Of a stretch of DNA of 8,672 bases, positions 1 to 8,531 are shown one piece after another (position 1 is the first letter of the stretch; every line of letters begins with the position of its first letter). The position numbers were made by a program, and so were the translations under genes. Below the pieces are notes generated by a model. That model saw nothing but the letters and a program-made list of their open reading frames with translations. It did no database searches and was not told the origin of the DNA. Source of the stretch: DATKEH01 sp035546355 (GTDB lineage: Bacteria > Acidobacteriota > Thermoanaerobaculia > Multivoradales > JAIOJS01); contig DATKEH010000020.1 of assembly GCA_035546355.1 (NCBI GenBank), positions 1-8,672 of the forward strand, read 5' to 3'.

Positions 1-290
1 GCGACGTAGGCGACGTTGTCGGCGATGGCCTGCTCGCGGTCGAGACGGGTCATCCAGCCCGCCGCCACCGTGCCGTCGCTGCGGCGGTAGAAGGGGTGCA
101 GCGCCTGGACCGCCGCCAGCGCCCAGGAGTGATCGCCGCGCAGCCGGCGCAGCTCCTCGAGGTGGTCCTCGGCGAGCTGGCCGTAGCCGTGGAACCCCAC
201 CACCAGCGAGGCCGCCCCGTCGACCGCATCGAGGAGCACGCGCCCGTGGACCAGGGCGGGGACGGAGAGCACCCGTGGGTCGATCGCCAT
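1..290 (-). CDS. alpha/beta hydrolase (phospholipase/carboxylesterase-like), 5' part only
   Basis: The first 96 codons of a gene continuing beyond position 1. It starts with ATG at 290, 11 nt after the trpA stop; TGAGG (304-300), overlapping that stop, serves as the ribosome site with 9 nt spacing. The product begins MAIDPRVLSVPALVHGRV, has no signal peptide, and contains SLVVGFHGYGQ, the strand-turn motif with HG that forms the oxyanion hole of alpha/beta hydrolases. Next come QALHPFYRR and GWMTRLDREQAIADNVAYV, which resemble small esterases of the phospholipase/carboxylesterase or dienelactone-hydrolase type. The nucleophile serine region is outside the window. Spacing indicates co-transcription with trpA, but it has no known part in tryptophan synthesis. 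The family assignment is by recollection of motifs. Confidence 0.7.
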   Translation of the reverse strand, partial: MAIDPRVLSVPALVHGRVLLDAVDGAASLVVGFHGYGQLAEDHLEELRRLRGDHSWALAAVQALHPFYRRSDGTVAAGWMTRLDREQAIADNVAYV

Positions 291-301
291 CGCCCGGCGC
301 C

Positions 302-1095
302 TCAGCGCAGCGCCTCGCCGAGCTCCCGCACCCGCGCCTCGAGCAGATCGGGGAGGGAGGGGCTGGCGCCGTGCTCTTCGACCAGCCGCACCAGGGCGCT
401 GCCCACCACCACTCCGTCGGCGAGCTTGCCCGCCTGCGCCACCTGCCCCGGCGTCGACACCCCGAACCCCACCGCCACCGGCAGCTCGAGGCGCCGTCGC
501 ACCGCCTTGAGCTCCTTCTTGAGCTCGCGCGGCAGCTCGGGGCGCTCGCCGGTGACGCCGGTGCGCGAGACGTAGTAGACGAAGCCGCTGGCGGCCTCGC
601 CGACCCGCCGGATCCGCTCCCTGGTGCTGGTCGGCGCGAGCAGGAAGACGGTATCCAGCCCCTGGGCATGTAGCGCCTCCAGATACTCCCCCGCCGCTTC
701 CTCGGGGGGCAGGTCGACGCACAGCACGCCGTCGATGCCCGAGGCCGCGGCCTGCTCCGCGAACCGGCCCACGCCCCGCGCGTGCACCGGGTTGAAGTAG
801 GTGAAGAGCACGATCGGCACCTCGAGCTGGTCGCGATGGCGCGCCACCGTTCGCAGCACTTCGGAGAGACGGGTGCCGGTGGCCAGCGCCCGCGCCGCCG
901 CCCGCTGGTTCACCGGCCCGTCGGCGATGGGGTCGCTGAACGGCACCCCGAGCTCGATGATGTCGGCGCCGCCGGCGGCGAGGGCGCTGAGCAATGCGGG
1001 CGTGTGCTCGAGGTCCGGGTCGCCGGCCATCAGGAAGGGGATGAAGGCCGCCCGGCGCTCCCGCCGGCAGGCGGCGAAGACCTCGCCGATCGCGC

Positions 1096-1099
<4 letters not shown>
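302..1099 (-). CDS. trpA: tryptophan synthase alpha chain
   Basis: Cleaves indoleglycerol phosphate to indole and glyceraldehyde 3-phosphate, passing indole through a tunnel to TrpB. From the GTG at 1099 it is 265 residues, close to E. coli TrpA. The catalytic residues fall at the classical numbers: E49 and D60 in ELGVPFSDPIADGP. Other family marks are PFLMAGDPD near the start, FTYFNPV, VDLPPEE, FLLAPTST, YYVSRTGVTG and the phosphate-binding GFGVS. The GTG overlaps the trpB TGA as GTGA, as expected for subunits made in equal amounts. Its TGA overlaps the ribosome site of the next gene. Confidence 0.96.
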
Positions 1100-2371
<1,272 letters not shown>

Positions 2372-2397
<26 letters not shown>

Positions 2398-3010
2398 GCT
2401 CGCGGACCTCCTCGAACAGCTGCCGCATCAGGTCGTGGTCCTTGATTCCCGGCGCGCTCTCCACGCCGGAGCACACGTCGATCCCCCACGGGGCGCAGCG
2501 CCGCAGTACCTCCCCCACCCTCCCCGGGCGCACGCCGCCCGCCACCAGGATCGGCTTGCCCGCCGGCAGGCCGCGCACCGCCTCGAAGCGCCACCCCTCG
2601 CCGCTACCGCCCCACAGCCGCGGGTGCCGGCAATCGAAGAGGAACCCCCAGGCTTGTTGGTACGGCGCGAGCTGGCGGGGATCGAAGGCGTCGGCGACGC
2701 GGAAGACCTTGATGGCGCGCCCCTCCAGCGCCGCCACCTCCGGCGGCCCCTCGTCGCCGTGGAGCTGGGCCAGGTCGAGAGCGGCCGCCGCCATCGCCGC
2801 CGCCACCTCGGCCCCCTGGCGGACGAAGACCCCCACCAGCGTGGCGGCGCCGGCCACGGCGGCGGCGATGTCGCGGGCCTGCGCCACCGAGACCGCCCGC
2901 GGCGAGCCCGGCCACAGGTTGACGCCGACCAGATCGACGCCCAGCTCCACTGCCGCCTCGGCGTCCGGCGGCCGGGTGACGCCGCAGACCTTGACCCGCA
3001 GCCGGCTCAC
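2372..3010 (-). CDS. trpF: phosphoribosylanthranilate isomerase
   Basis: Catalyses the Amadori rearrangement of phosphoribosylanthranilate to carboxyphenylaminodeoxyribulose phosphate, the step before TrpC. The product has 212 residues. The catalytic base is C9 in KVCGVTRP and the general acid D126 in FLFDCRHP. The phosphate-binding parts are GGSGEGW (134-140), AGGVRP (157-162) and DVCSGVE (178-184). The start is GTG at 3010, overlapping the trpC TGA as GTGA, with AGGAG 8 nt upstream (3023-3019). The same frame stays open upstream inside trpC, but the TrpF fold begins at this GTG. The 3' end overlaps trpB by 26 bp, the longest overlap in the operon, and carries the trpB ribosome site. Confidence 0.94.
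2406..2413 (-). promoter_or_regulatory. Shine-Dalgarno sequence of trpB inside trpF
   Basis: GAGGAGGT lies 8 nt before the trpB ATG at 2397 and is embedded in the last codons of trpF. It is among the strongest internal ribosome sites in the operon. It may allow extra initiation on trpB, beyond ribosomes arriving from trpF. Confidence 0.8.
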
Positions 3011-3804
3011 GCCAGCAGCTCCTGCAACTTGGCCGCCGGGTCGGCGGCGGTGAGCAGCGCCTCGCCGACGAGGAAGGCGTCGTAGCCGGAGCTGGCCAGG
3101 AGGTGGAGGTCGGCAGCGCCGTGGATGCCGCTCTCGGCGACCTTGAGGGCCCCCGTCGGCAGGGTGGAGGCGAGCGCCAGGCCGTGGGAGATCTCGACCT
3201 TGAAGGTGCGCAGGTCGCGGTTGTTGACGCCGACCAGCTCCCAGGGCAGGCCCTGGAGGCGGGTGAGCTCCGACAGGTCGTGGATCTCGACCAGCGGCGC
3301 CAGACCCTGGCGCCGCGCCTCGGCCGCGTAGGCGACGAGATCGTCGCGGCTGTAGACGGCGGCCAGCAGCAGGACGGCATCGGCGCCGGCCTGCCGCGCC
3401 CACTCGATCTGCACCGGGTCGACGATGAAGTCCTTGGCGATGGCGGGCAACCCCGAGACGCGCCGACAGGCGGCGAGCAGCTCGTAGTTGCCGTAGAAGA
3501 AGTCGGGCTCGACGACCACCGACAGCGCCGCCGCCCCGAAGGCGGCGTAGGCGCGGGCCACCTCGAGCGGCTCGATGAGATCCTCGAGCGGCCCGAGGCT
3601 GGGCGATCCGAGCTTCACCTCGGCGATGATGGCGCGGCCGCGGCGGCGGGCGAGCGCGCCGAGGAAGCGGTTCTCGTGGGCCTGCAGGGGGCGGCTGGCG
3701 GCGGCTTCGGGCAGGGGCCGCCCCGCCCCGGGGGCGGCGGCCACCCTCCGGCGGCGCCGTTCCAGGATCCGCGCCAGGATGTCGGCCACCTCGGGAGCGC
3801 TCAC
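3007..3804 (-). CDS. trpC: indole-3-glycerol phosphate synthase
   Basis: Closes the indole ring, converting carboxyphenylaminodeoxyribulose phosphate to indoleglycerol phosphate with loss of CO2 and water. It is a 265-residue beta/alpha barrel, monofunctional here because trpF is separate. Visible active-site residues are E62 and K64 in AEVKLGSPS, K124 in AKDFIVD, E173 in LVEIHD, the Asn pair at 194-195 in VGVNNRDL, and ESG (224-226). Two motifs differ from common forms: EVKLGSPS rather than EVKRxSPS, and SVVVEPDFF where SVLTDxxFF is usual. The residues believed catalytic are kept, so I infer an active enzyme. The start is GTG at 3804, overlapping the trpD TGA as GTGA, with GAGG 8 nt upstream (3816-3813). 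Confidence 0.94.
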   Translation of the reverse strand: MSAPEVADILARILERRRRRVAAAPGAGRPLPEAAASRPLQAHENRFLGALARRRGRAIIAEVKLGSPSLGPLEDLIEPLEVARAYAAFGAAALSVVVEPDFFYGNYELLAACRRVSGLPAIAKDFIVDPVQIEWARQAGADAVLLLAAVYSRDDLVAYAAEARRQGLAPLVEIHDLSELTRLQGLPWELVGVNNRDLRTFKVEISHGLALASTLPTGALKVAESGIHGAADLHLLASSGYDAFLVGEALLTAADPAAKLQELLA

Positions 3805-4825
3805 CGGAAGGTCCTCAGCGCCTCGAGCTTACGGGCACCGGCCCCGGCTGCCAAGAGGTCGCGGGCGATGCCGATCCCCTCCCCGAGGTCCGCGGCGCGC
3901 CCCGACACCCACAGCGCGGCGCCCGCGTTGAGGGCCACGATGTCGGCCAGGGCTCCCGCCTGCCCCTCGAGCAGGGTGCGCATTCGCGCCGCGTTCTCCT
4001 CCGGCGCCCCCCCCTCCAGGGCGGCGAGCGGCGCCCGCGGCACCCCCAGCGCCTCGGGCTCGAGCGTCCAGCACCGCACCTCCCCCACGCCCGGCTCGCC
4101 GTCGCCCCGCACCTCGGCGACGAAGGTGGGGCCGGTGGTGGTGATCTCGTCCAGGCCGTCGCTGCCGTGCACCACCAGGGCGTGACGGCAGCCGAGCTGC
4201 AGCAGCACCCGCGCCACCACCTCCACGCGATCGCGGGCGAACACCCCCAGCAGCTGGGCGCGAGCGCCGGCCGGGTTGGTGAGGGGGCCGAGGAGGTTGA
4301 ACAGCGTGCGCACGCCCAGCTGGCGGCGCACCGGCATCACCTCGCGCATCGCCGGATGCAGGCGCGGCGCGAAGAGGAAGGCGATACCCAGGGTGTCGAG
4401 CGCTCTTCCCGCCGTCTCCGGCTCCACCTCGAGGGGGACGCCTAGGGCCGCCAGCACGTCGGCGCTCCCCGAGCGGCTGGACACCGAGCGGTTGCCGTGC
4501 TTGGCGACCGCCGCCCCGCCGGCGGCGGCGACCAGCGCGGCGGCGGTCGAGACGTTGAACGTGCCGCGGCCGTCGCCCCCGGTGCCGCAGGTATCGATGG
4601 CGTCGGGGCGGCGGTGGGGGATGGGCACCACCCGCCGGCGCATGGCGGCCGCCGCGCCGGCGATCTCGTCGGGCGACTCCCCCTTCACGGCGAGCGCGAT
4701 CAGCAGCGCCGCCTTCTGCGCCTCGCCGAGCTCCCCGTCCATCAGCCGGCCGAAGAGCCCTTCGGTCTCCTGCCGCGACAGGTCCTGGCGGGCGAGGAGG
4801 CGGTTGAGGGCGGCGGTGACGTCGC

Positions 4826-4829
<4 letters not shown>
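3801..4829 (-). CDS. trpD: anthranilate phosphoribosyltransferase
   Basis: Transfers the phosphoribosyl group of PRPP to anthranilate, giving N-(5'-phosphoribosyl)anthranilate. The product is 342 residues, normal for a stand-alone TrpD. The small helical N-terminal domain is followed by the PRPP-binding GTGGDG (82-87), KHGNRSVSSRSGSADVL (110-126) and NLLGPLTNP (178-186). DGLDE (224-228) supplies the metal-binding acidic pair. The ATG at 4829 overlaps the trpG TGA as ATGA and gives the usual TrpD N-terminus; a longer upstream frame exists but lacks family similarity. No Shine-Dalgarno sequence is visible before this ATG, so translation probably depends on ribosomes finishing trpG. The end overlaps trpC by 4 bases. 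Confidence 0.95.
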
Positions 4830-5388
<559 letters not shown>

Positions 5389-5392
<4 letters not shown>

Positions 5393-6837
5393 GCGCTGCC
5401 CCCCCGCGGCATCGGCCCCTCCGCCGGCGCCAGCGCCTCGGCCAGCGCCACTGCCGCCAGCACCGCCGCCGCCTTGCTCACGGTCTCCTGCTCTTCGCGG
5501 GCGGGATCGGAGTCGGCGACGATGCCCGCCCCGGCGGTCACCGCGGCGACCCCGCCGGCGGCGACCAGGGTGCGGATGGTGATGCAGGTGTCGAGGTCGC
5601 CCGAGAAGGACAGATAGCCGACGGCGCCGGCGTAGGGGCCCCGTCCTTCGGGCTCGAGCTCGCCGAGGATCTCCATCGCCCGCACCTTGGGCGCACCGGA
5701 GACGGTGCCCGCCGGGAAACAGGCGAGCAGCGCGTCGAGCGCGTCGCGCCCCGGGGCCAGCTCCCCCTCGACGCTCGACACCAGGTGCATCACGTGACTG
5801 TAGCGCTCGACCTCCATGAAGCTCGCCAGCCGCACGCTGCCGGCGGCGGCGACGCGCCCGAGGTCGTTGCGGCCCAGGTCGACGAGCATCAGGTGCTCGG
5901 CGCGCTCCTTGGCGTCGGCGAGGAGCTCGCCAGCCAGGTGGTCGTCCTCCTCGGGCGTAGCGCCACGGCGGCGGGTGCCGGCGATGGGACGGGTCTCCAG
6001 CCGCCCCGCCGTCACCCGCACCAGCATCTCCGGCGAGGCGCCCACCAGAGCCGCCTGCGGCAGCTCGAGCAGCACCATGTACGGGCTCGGGTTCACCAGC
6101 CGCAGCGCCCGGTAGAGGGAGAGGGGATCGGCGGCGCTCGCCACCGAGAAGCGCCGCGCCAGCACCACCTGGAAGACGTCGCCGGCGGCGACGTGCTGCT
6201 TGACCGTGTCCACCGCCTGGCGGAAGGCCGGCCCGTCGAGGGAGACGCTCTCGGGGCGTGGCGGGGAGGGCAGCGCCGCCGGCAGCTCGACGCCGCCGCC
6301 CGCGGCGCCGGCGGTCAGGGTCCGGCCGAGCCGCTCCAGGGCGGCCTCGGCGGCGCCGCGGTCGACCTCGCCCGCCACCTCGTTGGCGACCGCCAGTACC
6401 CGCTGGTGCGCGTGGTCGAAGACCACCACCTCGTCGAATCGCCCCAGTACGGCCACCGGCAGCCCGTCACCGGCCGCCGTAGCGGGCGGCAGCCGCTCGA
6501 CCAGCCGCACCAGGTCGAAGCCGAAGAAGCCCACCCAGCCGCCGGTGAAGGGGATCGGGCCGCGCCGGCCGCGGAACCGTCCCAGCTCGCGGCGCAGGGC
6601 CTCCAGGGGAGCACCCGGCAGGACTTCCCCGCCGCCGTCGCGCAGCCGCTCCACGCGGTCGAGGTACACCGCCAGCAGCTCGCGGGGGGCCGCCCCCAGG
6701 AAGCTGTAGCGGGAGACCCGCTCGCCGCCGGTGACGCTCTCGAAGAGGAAGCACACCGGCGACAGGGAGCGCAGCCGGCGGTAGACGCCGAGCGGCGTCA
6801 GCGTGTCGGCGAGGAACTCCCGGACGTGGGGGGTCAC
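5389..6837 (-). CDS. trpE: anthranilate synthase component I
   Basis: The chorismate-binding subunit: with TrpG it converts chorismate and glutamine to anthranilate, the first committed step. From the GTG at 6837 it has 482 residues. The N-terminal domain opens HVREFLADTLTP and holds LFES (31-34), the counterpart of the Trp-binding LLES motif. NPSPYM (249-254) is the second part of that allosteric pocket, so feedback inhibition by tryptophan is expected. The C-terminal chorismate-binding domain has PIAGTRRRG (284-292), LGRNDLGR (321-328), AGTVSGAPKVRAMEIL (376-391) and AGAGIVADSDP (435-445). The start is uncertain: an in-frame ATG at 6945 overlaps the aroDE stop and would add 36 Arg/Gly-rich residues unlike the family. 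I prefer GTG because family homology begins there, although its nearest GAGG is 14 nt away. The end overlaps trpG as GTGA. A TrpE rather than PabB role follows from the operon. Confidence 0.92.
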
Positions 6838-6929
6838 CCGCGCGCGCCGGTCCTCGCCGTCACTGCAGCCTCCATCAGCGGATCCACCTCCGGATCGTGC
6901 CGCTCGCCAGCGGCGGTCGCGCGCGGCAT
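6834..6929 (-). other. possible 31-codon bridging mini-ORF between aroDE and trpE
   Basis: In a frame different from both neighbours, an ATG at 6929 opens 31 codons (begins MPRATAAGERHDPEV). They end in a TGA (6836-6834) overlapping the GTG at 6837 proposed as the trpE start, the same GTGA junction seen elsewhere in this operon. Two GGAGG motifs lie inside it, one 5 nt before an in-frame GTG (6863). It has no Trp codons, so it is not a second leader peptide, and I recognise no family. It could simply be spacer, or could carry ribosomes from aroDE to trpE. If trpE begins at 6945 instead, this ORF is spurious. Confidence 0.25.
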
Positions 6930-6941
6930 GGGGGCGGACCC

Positions 6942-8432
6942 TCATCTCCCTGCGCCCCCCGGGTCCCCGGTGAGGCCGAGCACGCGCAGCCCGAAGGGCA
7001 CGTCCATCTCCCGCCCGGTCATCAGCCGGAACTGCGCCAGCGCCTGGTGCAGCAGCACCTCGCGGCCGTCGATCACCTCCACACCCCTGGCCCCCGCGGC
7101 GCGCCCGAGCCGAGTGGGCCGACTGCCGTATACCAGGTCGACCAGCACCGCCGCCGGATGGAGCCGCTCGACCGCGAACGGCAGCAGGTCCGTCTCCTCC
7201 CGTCCCAGCGAGGTCGCGTGGACGACGATGGAGTAGCCACCGGGGTCGAACGCCGTCAGCGGCACGAAGGGGAGCTGCAGCTCCTCGGCAACCACCCACC
7301 CGCGCGACGGATTGCGGTTGGTCAAGGTCACCTGCGCGCCGCCCAGCGTGAGGGCGAAGGCGGCGGCGCGCCCCGCCCGACCCGCGCCCACCACCGCCGC
7401 GTCCTGGCCGGTAACCTCGCGGCCATGGCGGGCCAGGGACAACATCACTCCCTCGCAGTCGGTGTTCTCCCCCTCCCACACGACGCCGCGCTGGACCAGG
7501 GTATTGACGGCGCCGAGCCCCTCGGCCAGCGGGCTGCCGGCGCCGGTCACCGCCAGCGCCGCTCCCTTGAACGGCGCGGTGATCGACAGGCCGCGGATCG
7601 GCAGACCCGCCTCCTCCAGGCCGCCTCCCTCCACCACTTCCAGCCAGAAGTCGCCGAAACGCTCGGTGTCGAAGGGCAGGTAGAGGAAGGGCAGCCCCAA
7701 TCGCCGGTACATGGCGTTGTGGAGCCGCGGCGACAGCGAGTGCAGCACGGGATGGCCGACGACGCCGAAGAGCGCCTCCACCGGCGGCAGCTCGGGGAGG
7801 CCGAAGTCCCGCCGCAGCTGCTCGATCGAGGGTTGGCCCGGGGCCGCCGGCTCTGCGCCGGCGGCCCCGTAGACCCACGGCGCCCCCAGCCGGGGAGCGA
7901 CCAGGCGGCTCCAGAAGCCGATGGTTCCGCCGGCGAAGGCCACCACGTCCTCGCGCTGCAGCTGGCGCAGCAGGTCGAGAGGCGCCACCTCGTCCCCCGA
8001 CTGCCGCGCCTCGGGAACCAGCTTGTACAACCGCGCCGGGGTGGCGGCCATCGTCTCGAACCGCTCCACCAGGTCGGCCGACTCGGCGGCCGGGCCGTGC
8101 CAGGAGATCAGCCGCTTCTCCGCCGGCACCTCGGCGAGCAGCGCCGGCTCTAGGTCGCGCTCCCCCTCCAGGTCCACCAGGTCGTAGACCCGGGCGGCGG
8201 CGCCGAGCCGCTCGGCGCGCTGCGCCTCGGAACCGTCGAAGCCCCCCCCTTCCGCGCGGCTGCGCAGGGTATACAGCAGCTTGCCCGGGAAGCCGTCCCA
8301 CAGTCGCACCGGGTCGAGCTCGGGCGCCAGGTCGGCGCGCACCTCGAGCCACTCGACCTCGCCCCCGAGCCGCGCCAGCTCCTCCGCCGAGGGAGGGCGG
8401 GTCAGGGTGGCGATGAGGGTGGCGCGCCGCAA
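6942..8432 (-). CDS. aroDE: bifunctional 3-dehydroquinate dehydratase / shikimate dehydrogenase
   Basis: A 496-residue fusion catalysing two consecutive shikimate-pathway steps: 3-dehydroquinate to 3-dehydroshikimate (type I, Schiff-base dehydratase), then NADPH-dependent reduction to shikimate. Residues 1 to about 210 are AroD-like: WLEVRAD with E30 and R32, catalytic-type H112 in ISWHG, Schiff-base lysine K137 in LYKLVP, and R176 and Q200 in the substrate site. Residues about 218-496 are AroE-like: GHPVLHSLSP (226-235) for shikimate, K289 in TAPFKG and D325 in ENTD as the catalytic pair, GAGRAG (349-354) with NRNPSR for NADP, then HATSLG and VDLVYG. The start is TTG, chosen because a perfect Shine-Dalgarno lies 8 nt upstream and the next residues begin the first AroD strand. 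It is the first structural gene after trpL, so its synthesis should respond to tryptophan. Its TGA overlaps an ATG at 6945 (ATGA). The AroDE fusion is known in plants and some bacteria. Confidence 0.93.
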   Translation of the reverse strand: MRRATLIATLTRPPSAEELARLGGEVEWLEVRADLAPELDPVRLWDGFPGKLLYTLRSRAEGGGFDGSEAQRAERLGAAARVYDLVDLEGERDLEPALLAEVPAEKRLISWHGPAAESADLVERFETMAATPARLYKLVPEARQSGDEVAPLDLLRQLQREDVVAFAGGTIGFWSRLVAPRLGAPWVYGAAGAEPAAPGQPSIEQLRRDFGLPELPPVEALFGVVGHPVLHSLSPRLHNAMYRRLGLPFLYLPFDTERFGDFWLEVVEGGGLEEAGLPIRGLSITAPFKGAALAVTGAGSPLAEGLGAVNTLVQRGVVWEGENTDCEGVMLSLARHGREVTGQDAAVVGAGRAGRAAAFALTLGGAQVTLTNRNPSRGWVVAEELQLPFVPLTAFDPGGYSIVVHATSLGREETDLLPFAVERLHPAAVLVDLVYGSRPTRLGRAAGARGVEVIDGREVLLHQALAQFRLMTGREMDVPFGLRVLGLTGDPGGAGR

Positions 8433-8440
8433 CGGCGATG

Positions 8441-8448
8441 ACCTCCTT
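8441..8448 (-). promoter_or_regulatory. perfect Shine-Dalgarno sequence of aroDE, sequesterable
   Basis: AAGGAGGU, an 8-base match to the consensus complement of the 16S rRNA 3' end, lies 8 nt before the TTG at 8432. It fixes TTG as the aroDE start. The whole site falls within the 3' arm of the 4:5 hairpin, whose 5' arm is ACCUCCUUC (8469-8461). A strong site driving a weak TTG codon makes initiation depend heavily on its accessibility, which fits control at the translation step. Confidence 0.9.
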
Positions 8449-8531
8449 CGGTAGGGCCCGGAAGGAGGTGCGTCACGGTCTGGCGGCGTCCTCGTCCCGG
8501 GTCCAGGTGGCCGGGACGCTGTGCCCCGGCC
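8441..8531 (-). promoter_or_regulatory. five-segment trp translational attenuator (RNA switch)
   Basis: Five segments lie between the trpL stop and the aroDE start. 1 is GGCCGGGGC (8531-8523). 2 is CGUCCCGGCC (8518-8509). 3 is CCCGGGACGAGG (8501-8490). 4 is the stretch 8469-8457, containing CCUCCUUC. 5 is GAAGGAGGU (8449-8441), which holds the Shine-Dalgarno sequence. Adjacent pairings exclude each other: 1:2 is 9 bp with one G-U; 2:3 is 8 perfect bp (8518-8511 with 8500-8493); 3:4 is 11 of 12 positions (8501-8490 with 8468-8457); 4:5 is 9 perfect bp. Formation of 1:2 leads to 3:4 and a free Shine-Dalgarno. Formation of 2:3 leads to 4:5 and a hidden one. A ribosome with the trpL stop codon in its A site should cover RNA to about 8522, all of segment 1. 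One stalled at Trp codons 18-20 would reach only about 8557-8551. There is no U-tract, so an intrinsic terminator is unlikely. Pairings are seen directly; the switching logic is inferred. Confidence 0.75.

Noticed and set aside
6879..6896. Direct repeat CGGATC (6879-6884 and 6891-6896) before trpE
   Set aside because: Six bases repeated at 12 bp with no further copies; easily chance in GC-rich DNA.
5785..7236. Long plus-strand open frame (483 codons) opposite trpE and the aroDE end
   Set aside because: It lies wholly antisense to confidently identified genes, its translation is rich in Arg, Ala, Gly, Pro and His with no family motif, and such frames are expected in GC-rich DNA.
8441..8531. 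Classical intrinsic-terminator attenuator as in E. coli trp
   Set aside because: No hairpin is followed by a run of U. The last hairpin instead covers the Shine-Dalgarno sequence.
8433..8531. T-box riboswitch or TRAP-binding site
   Set aside because: No T-box core is recognisable, and there are no regularly spaced GAG/UAG repeats as needed for TRAP. A Trp-codon leader peptide already accounts for sensing.
8509..8531. The strong GC hairpin just after the trpL stop taken as a simple terminator
   Set aside because: It is followed by CACCUGGACC, not U residues, and its 3' arm has a competing partner, which fits a switch helix better.
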